Source of the DNA: Dreissena polymorpha
Taxonomy: Eukaryota > Mollusca > Bivalvia > Myida > Dreissenidae
Length of the DNA: 64,000 nt
Assembly: GCF_020536995.1 (NCBI RefSeq)
Contig: NC_068356.1
Span: 80,581,107 to 80,645,106, forward strand
Direction: 5' to 3'
Within the stretch, counting starts at the first letter, position 1. Every line of letters starts with the position of its first letter. A program made the translations under genes and the position numbers. This document shows, piece after piece, positions 31,949 to 44,558 of the stretch. Below the pieces are notes generated by a model that saw nothing but the letters and a program-made list of their open reading frames with translations, did no database searches and had not been told where the DNA came from.

Positions 31949-33690
31949 TTGGAAGCATCGGTTAATGCAAAGTTTTGAGCTTTGCATCTAAATGAGTGAA
32001 TGAGGTCATATATGAGTCGCGTTCTGAGAAAACTGGGCATAATGCATGTGCCTAAAGTGTAGTCCCAGATAAGCCTGTGCAGTCCGCACAGGCTAATCAG
32101 GGACAACTCTTTCTGCCTTAACTGGATTTTCATGTAGAAGAGACTTCCTTTGAACGAAAAATACCATAAAAGCGGAAAGTGTTGTCCTTGATTAGCCTGT
32201 GTGGACTGCACAGGCTTATCTGGGACGACACTTTAGGCACATGCATTATGCCCAGTTTTCTCAGAACGTGACTCATATCATAGAGATCCATAAAGGTGAA
32301 TAAGTATGTGAAAGAGGTTGAAGGCAGTATCCGAGCAGCCATTAAACAAAGCCTACAGTTGTCGTTTTTAGTTTTTGAACAATGTTTGCTTCTGAATTTA
32401 TTTACATGTGTTTTGCAAGTGTTGTAATGGCAATTTAAGTGCTTAACTGAGTGCTTTTATCTCATTTAGCTTTACATGGTGATTCATATTCCATTCTTAA
32501 CCGGTACATATTATAATTTGCATAAGACTGAATACTGTTAATGTTGTTTGCTTCATGTATAGACAATTAAACTGCTTTAATAATATAATTGCACAGCATG
32601 GTTAAACAGATTATGGTTGGCTTTTTATGTGATTTTAATGCATACATGTATTCCTTTCTATTGCTTTAGACTTTATTATTGAATCTGATGATGCCTGTGT
32701 ACTGAGAATTCATTTGTTTTCCTTGAAATGAAATTTGTGTTCGTAAAATTGTAATAATAATCTTGGGATCTTAAATCATGGATTTGTTATGTCTAATAAT
32801 GTTCATAGTACATACAGCTTTGTTGAACATTTGATTATCTGGTTGAGTGAATCCTCGTAAATTAGTTTACCATGAATAATATTGGTTGTACAGTATTTTT
32901 GTTTATTAATGTTGGTTGGTCGACCACTTTAGTTTCTACTTTCTTAATTAAACAGTTTTCATCCCATTTTAATCAAACTTTGTGAAAAATGAGCACAATA
33001 CCAAGTTCAATTTAAAAATTCAGCCAGAATGTATTGGGTGTTTACAAGCAATTGCTGTAGATTAATGTAAACCTACCTTAGGATAAACTTGAGTTAAGCC
33101 ACTTTATATATTGCCTAGTATCTGCTCCCTGTTATAATTAGTGTTAATCACTAGATTTATTTAAACCTGTTTCTTATTGATAATTCAATACTAGACTAAT
33201 TTAAACCCATGTTCATTAATTTGTTAAGTGTTCAATATTCCAAGGCACTTGGTATTACTTTGTGTATGCCCTGTGTTGAAACAACCAATTTTAATGGATT
33301 TGTTTGGACAAATAATGGTTTGTAAAATAATAGTAAACATGCAAACTTGTTTTAAAAAATGTATACAAACATAAGCATGCTAATCTAGATGTATTTGATA
33401 TAAAATATTAAGGAGTTATGTGAATACCGATTCTGCTGTGTTGAATGTTAAGTCAGGCTATCTCTTATCTCTGTCCCTGTATAAGCAGATAGGAATTATT
33501 TTTACCTCTAGCAGTTGAACAAAATATTGGCTTAATAGTATACTGCAATATGCAGCTGAAAATCCTTTTTATGTGATAATTATGTATAGTATTAGAAGTT
33601 TGTATTACAAGGTAAGTATACTTTATTCTGTAATGAAAGGACTATGTTATGCTCGTAACCTCTATTAGCCCGGTCTTTAAGTGCGTGATT
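31949..33690 (+). other. 3' flank and probable 3' UTR of receptor B
   Basis: AT-rich. Contains the MITE at 32013-32275 and no other gene. No single polyadenylation signal stands out. Confidence 0.4.
32013..32275. mobile_element. palindromic MITE, best-preserved copy (~263 bp)
   Basis: The ends mirror each other: TTCTGAGAAAACTGGGCATA against TATGCCCAGTTTTCTCAGAA. Inner palindromes CCTGTGCAGTCCGCACAGG and CCTGTGTGGACTGCACAGG. It begins 65 bp after the receptor B stop, so it probably lies in the 3' UTR. Confidence 0.9.
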
Positions 33691-33696
33691 TATTAT

Positions 33697-33977
33697 GTCC
33701 CCCACCACTATAGTGGGGGACATATTGTTTTTGCCCTGTCTGTTGGTTTGTTTGTTGTTTGTGTGTTTCTTTGTTTGTTTGCCCAAACTTTAACATTTGC
33801 AACAACTTTTGCAATATTGCAGATAGCAACTTGATATTTGGCATGCATGTGTATCTCATGAAGCTGCACATTTTGAGTGGCGAAGTGTCAAGGTCATCCT
33901 TCAAGGTCAAAGGTCAAATATATAGCTTCAAAGCGGCGCAAAAGGGGACATAGTGTTTCTGACAAACACATATCTTG
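33697..33977 (+). mobile_element. short Helitron-like repeat
   Basis: Head hairpin TATGTCCCCCACC/GTGGGGGACATA, a CTGTCTGTTGG tract, and AGGTCATCCTTCAAGGTCAA. Tail GGGGACATAGTGTTTCTGAC ends ATCTTGTT. The next element starts immediately after it. Confidence 0.85.
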
Positions 33978-34438
33978 TTGTCCCCTACCGGTTTCACTGG
34001 AGGGGACTTATGGTTTTCGCTCTGCGAGTCTGTCTGTCTGTCTGTCACACTTTTCTGGATCCTGCGATAACATTTAAAGTTCTTCATATTTTTTCATGAA
34101 ACGTGAAACATGGATAGATGGCAATATGGACATTATGCACGTCATTTCATTTTGTTCCTATGTTAAAAATTCTGGTTGCTATGGCAACAAAAAGACTAGA
34201 AATACTGCTGAAAATGGTAGTTTTCTGGATCCTGTGATAACTTTAAAAGTTCTTCATATTTTTTCATGAAACATGGATAGATGGCAATATGGACATTATG
34301 CACCTCATTTCATTTTGTTCCTCCGTCAAAAATTATGGTTGCTATGGAAACAAATATATTATAAAATTCTGACAATTGTGGAATTACTGAAAATGGTGGA
34401 GCTGGTAGGGGACATATATTGCTTGGCAATAGTCTTGT
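33978..34438 (+). mobile_element. Helitron-like repeat, same family as 25536
   Basis: Head GTCCCCTACCGGTTTCACTG, (GTCT)n, and two units with TTTTCTGGATCCTG. Tail GTAGGGGACATATATTGCTT ends GTCTTGTT. Confidence 0.85.
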
Positions 34439-34700
34439 TATAAATGAAATTATAACTCTATTAGCCTGGATTTTGTGTGTGTGATTTATTATAAATGAAA
34501 TATATTACACTTCTTAAATGACATTTGTTTGATGAAAAAAGAATGCATGCCATTCATTCACTTTTTTATATTGTTGATTATTTCTCTACAGAAATGAAAT
34601 TTATATAATTCAATAACTTTTCTCTGTCATTTCACAATTTATTTTGTTGTACTGTTTCCAATTTCTGAAAATGCCAGTATGTCAAAATGTATTCTATTTT

Positions 34701-35488
34701 AGCTCGATTATTATATATGAAATATATATAGTGAAGCTATCCTACTCACCCCGGCGTCGGCGTTGCCGTTCCCGTGTCTGTTTGCGTGCAAATGTTTAAA
34801 TTGCGTACTACCCCAAATATTTTCAATTTCCTTTGACATATTGCTTTCATATTTTGCATACTTGTTTACCATCATGACCCCAACCTATAAACAAGAGACG
34901 AAAACTGTATCAAGCATTTTGACAGAATTATGGCCCCTTTTATACTTATAATATGCATATTATTGATAAATCTATGTTAAAGTTTGCATACTAACCCAAA
35001 TATTTCCTGTGTCCCTTGACATATTGCTTTCATATTTTGCATACTTGTTAACAATCATGACCCCAACCTATAAACAAGAGCAGACAACTGTATCAAGCAT
35101 TTTGACAGAATTATTGCCCCTTTTATACTTAGAATATGCATATTATTGATAAATCTATGTTAAAGTTTGCATACTACCCCAAATATTTCCTGTGTCCCTT
35201 GACATATTGCTTTCATATTTTGCATACTTGTTTACCAACATGACCCCAACCTATAAACAATAGCAGACAACTGTATCAAGCATTTTGACAGAATTATGGC
35301 CCCTTTTATACGTAGAATATGCATATTATTGATAAATCTATGTTAAAGTTTGACAAAACAACACCTTACATACCACAATGCACTCCACCCCCCCCCCCCC
35401 CCCACCCCCCCCTCTCCATGATGGCTTATGTTGTACTGTCAAGCACTCGAATAGTCGAGCGCGTTGTCCTCTGACAGGTCTTGTTTTA
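34701..35488 (+). mobile_element. Helitron-like repeat with ~185-bp tandem units (AGCTCGATTATT family)
   Basis: Head AGCTCGATTATTATATATGA. Three units of the type ATATTGCTTTCATATTTTGC. A poly-C tract at 35387-35410. Tail CACTCGAATAGTCGAGCGCG followed by CTGACAGGTCTTGTTTT. Same family as 42731. Confidence 0.82.
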
Positions 35489-36267
35489 GACAAATTGTAT
35501 TAAACTCCCCGGTCATAGCTACATGTATATAATATGGGCAGAATCATAAGAAATCGTGTTTTTATTGAGGATATCACTGAAAATCCGGTTGAAATCAGTT
35601 GAAAACAAACAATATAGCGATTTTTATTTTGGGGTCGAGTAAGTAAAGTACCAAAAAAGACCTAATTAATATTCATGATTCGACACATTCATTCAAACCT
35701 AAACAAACAAAATAGAGGAATACGGGCGAATTTAGGGGAGAGGAGATAAGAACAAATGCAAATACATATGTTACAGACGGGAACTGAGTTGCAACGCTAC
35801 GTTTTTGCTAATTTTGCTAAATCGATGTATTTATCTTCCATATGCTAATATTGTTGGCGAAAGCTAAATATAGATATTATTTGCATTACTCGCAACGCTG
35901 CAATGATTTTCGCCTATTGCATGTAATTTTGTTTATTTATATATTATTTTATCGATTCAAAACCGATTTTGACCTGGTTTTTTATGTTAACCTCGATCAA
36001 ACATAGATTTCAATGAATTTATGCAGAGGTTATTTCTCGCTATATAATTTATATGCAAAACAACAATCTATTCAGCGAACAATGGGCTTTAAACATTAAA
36101 TGCTATGGAATGTAATGCAAAATATTTTTTCCAATAATGTCGGTTTGGCACGTTAATGTTATACTTGTATGGGAATGTTGAAAACTATCATATACATCAC
36201 AACTTCATATTGGAAGAGTGTTTGTTACAGATTTTCAGTAGGGAGCTCCTGTACATTTTAGGTAATT
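35489..36267. other. intergenic stretch, nothing recognised
   Basis: AT-rich sequence without supported frames or repeats that I can match elsewhere in the window. Confidence 0.4.
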
Positions 36268-36480
36268 AAGGTCGCAGTGGTGTATTGGATGAGGTGTCCG
36301 CCCAGCGATCGGGAGTTCGTGGGTTTGCTCCCTACTTGGGGAGCGTTCTCATGATCTCCTCCATAGACACTAAGTACTGGTTCTTCCCAGAAACATACTC
36401 GACAGTGTCCTTATCTGCCTATAAAAGGCCTTCCTGTAATAGTCAGCAATTGACTGTAGGAAGTACAAAGTAGAAGAATT
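36268..36480 (+). mobile_element. degenerate tRNA-derived SINE
   Basis: GGTCGCAGTGGTGTATTGGA ... GGTGTCCGCCCAGCGATCGG aligns with the SINE head at 18884, but the B-box is decayed (GGGTTTGCTCC). Confidence 0.7.
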
Positions 36481-37147
36481 ATTGAGGAGTGGTTTACATT
36501 GACAATTTGTCAAAAACATATTGGGTAATTTTGAGAATAAAACAATCTAATGCCTATGGTTCTTAATTTTGATAGTAGAATACCAATAGCTGTTAACACT
36601 ATTGACATTTTATCTTATGATTAACTCAATTTTGAAGCCCATTTCAAACTGAAGCTCTGTACATGTCCTTAAAAATGTCCAATGCTAATTAAGGCTGGTG
36701 TCTGGGACAAGCTGAGGTGGTACTGTACCTTTAGTGTAAAACCTTCCCTGGAGCCCAGCAACCATGATTATCTTTAGTTATATTTGACTTACTTATCATT
36801 TCCATTTTGAAAATATTTTAAACCCTATTTTTAGTGGAACATTATTTTGTTTTTAATTTGCACATTGATTCATCCTGCAGCCTTTTTATATGCATCTGTT
36901 ATTTCCTGTTGTGCTTATATTGTATTTCAGGTTTCCTAATCTTAACTTAATCATACTGTTAGATTATATTTTAACTGTTTCTGCTTTTATGTTTATTAAA
37001 AATCACATAATATATTTACTTATTGTTGTTGTCACCTATGACTGTTAGTTTTTGTGTGTTTTGGGCTAGCCCTCAAACTAGTTTGAACCCCAAACGCTTT
37101 GCATTGAACGTTCCAAGATGATGATCCCAGTGTTGATAATTGTATGT

Positions 37148-37770
37148 TTATTATACCCCCACAAACGAAGTTTATGGGGGTATATAGGAGTGAACTTGTC
37201 TGTCTGTCAGTTGGTCCGTATTAAGTGTCCGCTCTCTAATTCAAGTTGTTTTCATCTGATCTTCACCAAACTTGGTCAGATGTTGTAGCTAGATAATGTC
37301 TAGGTCAAGTTCGAATATGGGTCATGCCGGGTTAAAAAACTAGGCCACGGGGTCACTTAGTGCGTTTTTTTAACATTCAGCATGGTGTCCGCTCTATAAT
37401 TCAAGTAGTTTTTATCCATCTTCACCAAACTTGGTCAGAAGTTTTATCTAGGTGATCTTCATGCCAAGTTCGAACATGGGTAATGCCAGATCAAAAATTA
37501 GGTCACGGGGTCACAAAGTACGTTTTACACATTCAGCATGGTGTCCCCTCTCTTATTCAAGTAGTTTTCATCCGATCTTCACCACACTTGGTCAAAAGTT
37601 GTATCTAGATGATGTGTAGGTCAAGTTCGAACATGGGCCATGCCGGGTCAAAAACTAGGTCACTGGGTCACTTGAGCATCATGATATCCGCTGTTTTTTG
37701 TGAAAACATGCAAAATATTCTGTGTCAATGCAGCATGTGCGGGTATTCGTCATGTTTGTGACGAACAGAA
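37148..37770 (+). mobile_element. Helitron-like repeat, same family as 27676
   Basis: Head ATTATACCCCCACAAACG, CTGTCTGTCAG tract, and units with GATCTTCACCAAACTTGGTC. Tail GCGGGTATTCGTCATGTTTG. It preserves the unfilled ATTAAGTGTCC site that carries a MITE in the 27676 copy. Confidence 0.8.
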
Positions 37771-39640
37771 CAAATAGTTCCCATACCTACCTTTAACATT
37801 GTCATATGTCATAGTCTTAAGAGGATGTAATAAGGCGACATCACAAGTGATGTTGACGATCTTTTTTCTGCCTAGTTTGTTTGAAAATGTTTTGTAGACA
37901 CTGAAAGTTGAATACCATTGTAGATGAATCATATTTCTTGGTATATTAATAACTTAAAAACCTTCCCCTTGATCATTGTATAGATTCCCATAACTTTAGA
38001 CACCAGTACACTAAACTATATGTAAAGTGTTACATTCAAAGTTCTCATTTTGGCATTAATATATTCATTTTCTGTATGCATAGGTACATTTGATTAAGAT
38101 TGCTTTAGAGGCGCATTCGGTTCAAGATCAAATTCTGGGGTAACGCAGGTTTGTCTAGTATTGTCTAACCGGTTTTAAACCCAAAGGCTGTGCATGGAAC
38201 GTTCCAATGTGGAGTTCCCAGTTAATCATAGTATGTTTATTCTTGCATTTCTGTTGTAAACTTGGTGGACAATTACTATTATTGTTCTTCTCAAGTTTTC
38301 TGGAGTTTAATTGTTTGCATTATAAAAAAAAATGATTTTATTAATTGGTTTAAGTTACTGGTTTACATTACCTTACACATTTGTTAACAAATTTTGTATT
38401 GAAATTATTTATACATGTACATGTACTTTCTCCAGCAAAGTTATCTATTTAGAGTATTTAAGCTGTGATTTAACAGCACCTGTCACTTCCTGTCATATGT
38501 GAACATTTCCAATTTAGTTCTTAATGCCATTCATTACAATTTCTTAAAGGAAAGGTCACACCAATCAAACCACAGCCAAGCAGTTGCAGTTTGTTGTAGG
38601 CACATGATAAGAATTAATGACAAATAATATCATTGCGTAATTAAATTAAGTATAAGGCCAAAACGCAAGCCTTGGTTATGGGTGGTAACGGCTGTGTGGT
38701 AATCTTGATAATTTCGGTTTCAGTTTGAGAATGCATGGTGTGTATGCAAGTCAAAGTGTTTATCAAAGTAGATATATGAAACCATAGAAAGTGATAAAAC
38801 TTCCACTATGGGTGTTTAAAATTCAGCAAATATACCCAGTACATGTGAAATCAATATGTCAATTTCCCTTGTTTTGATGCCGTTTTGTTTTTTTAAGTAT
38901 GTATATAATTTTTGAGCTAGTATTTAAGTGATCAAATCAATTATAAAGTAATTTTTTTGTAGTGTTTTTTTAGCAACCACTGAATACAAGATACAGTCCA
39001 ACCTGTACCTACGACCACCTTTTAATAGCGACCAACAGTCAATAACGACCACACTGATTTCCTCCCGAACGATTTCACTATATATTGAACCTGCGAATAA
39101 AGCCCACCTGCCAACAAAGACCAAAGACCGCCATTTTACATTCCCAAAAGTCCATGTTGATAGCTTACAACGACCACTACAATCAACGATTTCGCAACTA
39201 TCAAAAAAACAAAATGGCCACCATGACGCTGTGTAAGCATGTCATACACATCTTGAAAATGGAGATATTGGCAAGTGACAGTTTATCGCACTCTATAGCA
39301 GTTGTTTATTTAACACGCATGGCTAATTGGTATTCCCCTGCTTCTTTTATGCATTTGACAGTTTGTAAAAAGTGTAAAAATTTGCCTTTGTATTTAAGTG
39401 ACTCGCAATTAATGTACTAATAGCCGAAAATATCAAAGACAAGTTTTGGGGCTCTCATCAACTCATTAGGGAAATTAACAGTTTCATATCAATGACGATG
39501 CCTTAAACACAAACATTTTGATAGTCATTCCCTTCTTTAATTTCTCCCAGATAAGACGTGCATAGATTATAGATAATTAAATTGTCAGTTCAAGTTAACC
39601 ATCATTGCATCCAATCATAAGTTCTTGATGTTGGAAGAAC
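37771..39640. other. intergenic stretch with two short dispersed repeats
   Basis: 38165-38240 resembles 37070-37148 (shared GGAACGTTCCAA-type core and GTATGTTTATT). 39004-39190 (ACGACCACC, AACAAAGACCA) looks like part of a common MITE, but I cannot define its ends. No gene seen. Confidence 0.4.
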
Positions 39641-40136
39641 GCATTAAGGTCATTAGCTCTATTGTCTACACAAGATTTTTCTATTATTTGACCTAGTGAC
39701 CTAGTTTTTGACCCCAGATGACCCAAATACAATCCCAACCCAGATTTCGTGACCTCTATTGTCTATACAAGGTTTTTCTATTATTTGACCTAGTGACTTA
39801 GTTTTTTACCCCAGATGACCCAAATACAATCCCAACCCAGATTTCAACAAGATAAACATTCTGACCAAATTTCATAAAGATCTAATGAAAACTGCAACCT
39901 CTATTGTCTACACAAGGTTTTTCTATGATTTTGACCTAGTGACCTAGTTTTTGACCCCAGATGACCCAAATACAATCACAACCCAGATTTCATTAAGATA
40001 AACATTCTGACCAAATTTCATAAAGATTGGATGACAAATGTGACCTCTATTGTCTACACAAGGTTTTTCTATGATTTGATCTAGTTTTTGACCCCAGATG
40101 ACCCAAATACAATCCCAACCCAGATTTCATTCTGAC

Positions 40137-40837
40137 CTAGTTGCAATAATACAACTCCGAACTATTGACCCTCCGGGTCGCTGGGAGTTGCAACTGCTTA
40201 CGGCATTTTCCGTGTCAAGTCACCATCCCAGAATCCGGGCGGCAGTTTAATCGGAAATATTAGCCACATTAACTATTTCTGGCATAAATAAACACAAAAA
40301 GATCGTAAATATATCCATAACGCATAAATAAAAACAACTTACATGATATGTTATGCTCGCATAATATTGATATTAATCCAAAGTTTCAAACATGTCAAAG
40401 GTTCATTTAAATGTATATGTTTTTGCAATTGACAAAGCCGAGTTTTCCGAGTAATTCTGAATTCGTAAATACGCTATAGACTATCTCCGGAATCCTCGGC
40501 GAGATAGATCTCGTGTCTAATCTACCAATCGTAATGTACCGACTATCTCCAGAACATTCGTAAGAAAGATCGAATTGTCAATTCAAAACTTCGGCTTTCG
40601 GTTTGATAACGGTTTTTGTATAAAGGTTTGTTTTAAGTATTTCTGCACAATTCACTTGCAAATTGATATCGGTGATAACAGGTCTTGTGTTTGTAACGAT
40701 GTATTCGGTTGATTGAACTCGATTTATAGACATACGTGAGACACAATTTTTTGACATTACAAAATGGGTTAACAAGAAGAACTCTGAGCTGTACGTAATG
40801 TACTTATAAAAGCTCAGAGCATTCAAGAAGAACTACT
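40137..40837. mobile_element. 701-bp inserted element, family unknown
   Basis: Interrupts a ~143-bp repeat unit, with TTCTGAC on both sides (40130-40136 and 40838-40844) as a likely 7-bp target duplication. Begins CTAGTTGCAATAATAC and ends AAGAAGAACTACT. No long inverted ends and no coding frame. Related words occur at 20590-20690. Confidence 0.65.
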
Positions 40838-41046
40838 TTCTGACAAAATTTCATAAAGATTGAATGAAAACTGTGGCCTCTATTGTCTACAAAAGGTTTT
40901 TCTATTATTTGACCTAGTGACCTAGTTTTTGACCCCAGATGACCCAAATACAATCCCAACCCAGTTTTCATCAAGATAAACATTCTGACCAAATATCATG
41001 AAGATTGGATGAAAACTGTGACCTCTATTGTCTACACAAGGTTTTT

Positions 41047-41548
41047 TAACCAGGTTTTCCGAAGGAAAAAACTGGTTATTAGATTGAGGAATGTTGGCGG
41101 GCTGATGGGCTGGCGGGCGGGCGGAACAAGCTTGTCCGAGCCATAACTTTGTTGTTCATTGTAAGATATTAAAATCATTTGGCACATTTGTTCACCATCA
41201 TTAGACGGTGTGTCGCGCGAATATTGCGTCGATATCTCCAAGGTCAAGGTCACACTTTGAGTTCAAAGGTAAAAAATGGCCATAAATGAGCTTGTCCCGG
41301 CCATAACTATGTCATTCATTGTGAGATTTTAAAATCATTTGGCACATTTGTTCACCACCATTAGACGGTGTGTCGCGCGAAAGAATTACGTCAATATCTC
41401 TAAGGTCAAGGTTGCCACGACTAAAAGTAGATTTATTTTGAAACAAAGGGGGTTAATTATAAACAATCAGTTCAGTTTGAGTTGTCTCCCTTTATCAGAT
41501 TTTTTTTTCAAAATTGAAAACCTGGTTTTGTGACAATTTTTCCCTTGT
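41047..41548 (+). mobile_element. nested Helitron-like element with a readable empty site
   Basis: Interrupts GGTTTTT|CTATTATTTG, a junction seen intact in neighbouring units. Head hairpin AACCAGGTTTTCC/GGAAAAAACTGGTT and GGCGGGCGGGCGG tract. Two ~190-bp units with TAAGGTCAAGGT. Tail AAACCTGGTTTTGTG ... CCCTTGT. No target duplication is visible. Confidence 0.85.
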
Positions 41549-42089
41549 CTATTATTTGACCTAGTGACATAGATTTTGACCCCAGATGACCCAAATACAA
41601 TCCCAACCCAGATGTCATCAAGATAAACATTCTGACCAAATTTGATAAAGATTGGATGAAAACTGTGACCTCTACTGTCTACACAAACAAATTGTTGGCG
41701 GACAGACGCACGCACGCACGTACAACGGACGCCGGACATCACACAATCACATAAGCTCACCGTGTCACTTCGTGACAGGTGAGCTAAAAAATGCAAATTG
41801 ATACAGTTGTTACTTGAAATGATATCGAAGATGCTCATGAAGTTTGACGTCATCAGCTCAAAAGTCAAGTTCACAGGGGCTTGAATTATTAAATCAGTTT
41901 CAGCAGGAAATGTATAAAATGCTTTTACCTATGATCAACTAAATTGGTATTCTGGTACCTTGGTAGGAAAGAAAGATGCCTGTCAATATCGAGTGTGATA
42001 CAAATAATACCTAGAGAATGCATAGGCTTATATTAATTAGTATGCTGGTTAGCCAATACATGACCCCTTGCGATTTTCAAATGTGTCTT

Positions 42090-42305
42090 GTTCTGTGAAA
42101 ATTGGGCAAAATGCATGTCCACACAGGCTTATCAGGGACGACACTTTCCGCTTTAATGGTATTTTTCGTTTAATAGAAGACCCTTTTGACCGAAAATCGA
42201 GTGTAAGCGGAAAGTGTCGTCCCTGATTAGCCTGTGCGGACTTCACAGGCTAATCTGGGACAACACTTTACGCACATGCATTAATCCCAGTTTTCTCAGA
42301 ACAAG
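42090..42305. mobile_element. palindromic MITE copy
   Basis: TTCTGTGAAAATTGGGCAAA at the left and AATCCCAGTTTTCTCAGAAC at the right. Inner CGGAAAGTGTCGTCCCTGAT mirrors ACGACACTTTCCGC. Confidence 0.85.
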
Positions 42306-42337
42306 AAATAAAGAGAATAAAGGTCAAGGAGGGTGAG

Positions 42338-42465
42338 GGCATGCACGCTTTAACAACATCTCTTGTTTAAACACGAGCTAAGACAATCTCAACTGACTTA
42401 GGGCATGCACGTTTTAACAACATCTCTTGTTTAAACACGAGCTATAATAATCTCAACAGACTTTT
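42338..42465. repeat. ~64-bp direct tandem duplication
   Basis: GGGCATGCACG(C/T)TTTAACAA ... AAACACGAGCTA occurs twice in a row. Confidence 0.9.
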
Positions 42466-42634
42466 TTTATTCTTTAGAGCTACTAGTGTTGTCATGAGAA
42501 ATATCTCCAATAAGTTGACCAAACATCTTCTAGTCAACAACAATATGTAGTTAGTTTATATGAACAGTTAAAGGAACCTGTGAACTTTTTTTTTAAGCAT
42601 AAAGTCTAACAATAAGAATATATGTAAGCATTCC

Positions 42635-44269
42635 CAGAGGGGGTAATCACGTGACAAACAAGATGGTGATGTCCATGCCGAGGCAGGTATTTTTTGCCGT
42701 TTTATATCCTTCATTACTTTTGTTTATTTTTAGCTCGACTATTTTATATGAAATATATGGAGTGGAGCTATCCTACTCGTCCCGGCTTTGGCGTTTCCGT
42801 TTCCATGCGAATGTTAAAGTTTTCTTACTACCCCAATTATTTTCATTGTCCCTTCACATATTGCTTTCATATTTTGCATATTTTGCACCAACATGACCCC
42901 AACCTATAAACAAGAGCAGACAACTCTATCAAACATTTTGTCATAATTATGGCCCCTTTTCCACTTAGAATATGCAGCAAATGTTAAAGTTAGCGTACTA
43001 CCCCAAATATTTTCAATGTCCCTTGACATATTGCTTTCATATTTTGCATACTTGTTTATCATCATGACCCCAAACTATAAACAAGAGCAGACAACTGTAT
43101 CAAGCATTTTGACATAATTATTGCCCCTTTTATCCTTAGAATATGCATATTATTGATAAATCTATGTTAAACTTTGCGTACTACCCCAAATATTTCCTAT
43201 ATCCTTTGACATATTGCTTTTATATTTTGCATACTTGTTAACCAACATGACCCCAACCTATAAACAAGAGCAGACCACTGTATCAAGCATTTTGACATAA
43301 TTATGGCCCCTTTTACACTATGGCAATTTAAGCAAAATGTTCAATTATCTAAGTGTAAAAGGGGCCATAATTATGTCAACAACAACAAAAACTTCTTTAT
43401 TTATGATCACAATTTTTTTATTACTTTGACAAAACAACACTTACCTGAATACCACATTGGATTCCACCCAAACAATACCCCACACCCCAACCCAGAATTC
43501 CTTCCCCCACCCGCCAAACATCATCTAATAAATTACCACACCCCACATTATACCCCCCTCTCACCCCCAACCTCCCCCCCCCCCATTTTTTTTATTTTTT
43601 TTAAACATCATCTAATAAATTGTCCCACCCCACATTATACCCCCCTCTCAGCCCCTCCCCCCCCCTTCCAATTTTTTTTTCCTTTTTTTATTTTTGAAAG
43701 ATCGTTTAATAAATGACCACACCCCACATTATACCCCCTCTCAACCCCACCTCCCCCCCCCCCCCCCCAAAAAAATTTTTTTTTTCCTTTTTTTTATTTT
43801 TGAAAGATCGTCTCATAAATTATTGAATATGAACAATTTCTCCGTGATGACTTATGTTATACTGTCAAGCACTCAAATAGTCGATACTGTCAAGCACTCG
43901 AATAGTCGAGCGCGCTGTCCTCTGACAGCTCTTGTTTAAATGACGCTCACTTTCCAGCCATTTCAGGAAAAAGTTGATTAGTGTTTATTTCGTATTTAAA
44001 TTCCCTTTATATCTCGACTTTACTCCCCGCAAATTTTCTTAGTGGAGCCCTAATTAGGTCATCCCGCTAAGAAATTTTGCAGCGAGTTAAGTCGAAATAT
44101 AGAGCGATTATTACTATGAAATAAATGCCAGTAACTTTCTTGTTACTATGGCTTGAAAGTGAGCAGAATTAAAAAAAATAATACAAGTAATAAAGGGTAT
44201 AAAACGGCGAAAAATACCTGCCTCGGCATGGACGTCGCCATCTTGTTTGTCACCTGTTTACCCCCTCTG
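42635..44269. mobile_element. long-TIR MITE (CAGAGGGGG ends) split by a nested element
   Basis: Ends CAGAGGGGGTAA and TTACCCCCTCTG, with inverted similarity of about 95 bp (both carry ACAAACAAGATGG and CCATGCCGAGGCAGG). A direct ATTCC lies on each side (42630-42634 and 44270-44274). Inner parts are also palindromic (CGCTCACTTTCCAGCC against GGCTTGAAAGTGAGC). Without the nested copy it would be about 430 bp. CAGRG-type ends with a 5-bp duplication suggest a hAT-like (hAT5-type) origin. Confidence 0.85.
42731..43936 (+). mobile_element. Helitron-like repeat (AGCTCGACTATT family) nested in a MITE
   Basis: Head AGCTCGACTATTTTATATGA. Units with ATATTGCTTTCATATTTTGC. A 43490-43830 array of ~85-100-bp units with poly-C and poly-T runs. 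Tail GAATAGTCGAGCGCGC ... GCTCTTGTTT. Same family as 34701. Confidence 0.82.
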
Positions 44270-44330
44270 ATTCCAACACAAAATAATAGCAAAGAATGTG
44301 ATGTACCTTAAGTGTTATGTTTATTACACA

Positions 44331-44486
44331 ATTGAAATAGTCCAAATATCATGATGTTCATAATCATTATGACAAATTTATATTGAAATAGTCCAAATAT
44401 CATGATGTTCATAATCATTATAACAAATTTATATTGAAATAGTCCAAATATCATGATGTTCATAATCATTATGACAAATTTATATT
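44331..44486. repeat. 51-bp tandem repeat, three copies
   Basis: Unit TTGAAATAGTCCAAATATCA ... CAAATTTATA. Lies between the MRPL17 stop and a possible polyadenylation signal. Confidence 0.92.
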
Positions 44487-44558
44487 AGCCTAAAAGTTGG
44501 AACTTGTTCTCAGCCAACAAAATAAATCATCGACCAGTGTACAGAAAATTCTAATGTT

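Larger units (their letters stand above)
39650..41790 (-). mobile_element. Helitron-like repeat on the minus strand, interrupted twice
   Basis: The head hairpin at about 41783-41752 (GCTCACCTGTCACGAAGTGA read on the minus strand) is followed by a CGTGCGTGCGTGCG tract. Then come ~143-bp units whose plus-strand reading is CTCTATTGTCTACACAAGG ... TTTTTGACCCCAGATGACCC. Two other elements interrupt the unit array, at 40137-40837 and 41047-41548. Confidence 0.82.
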
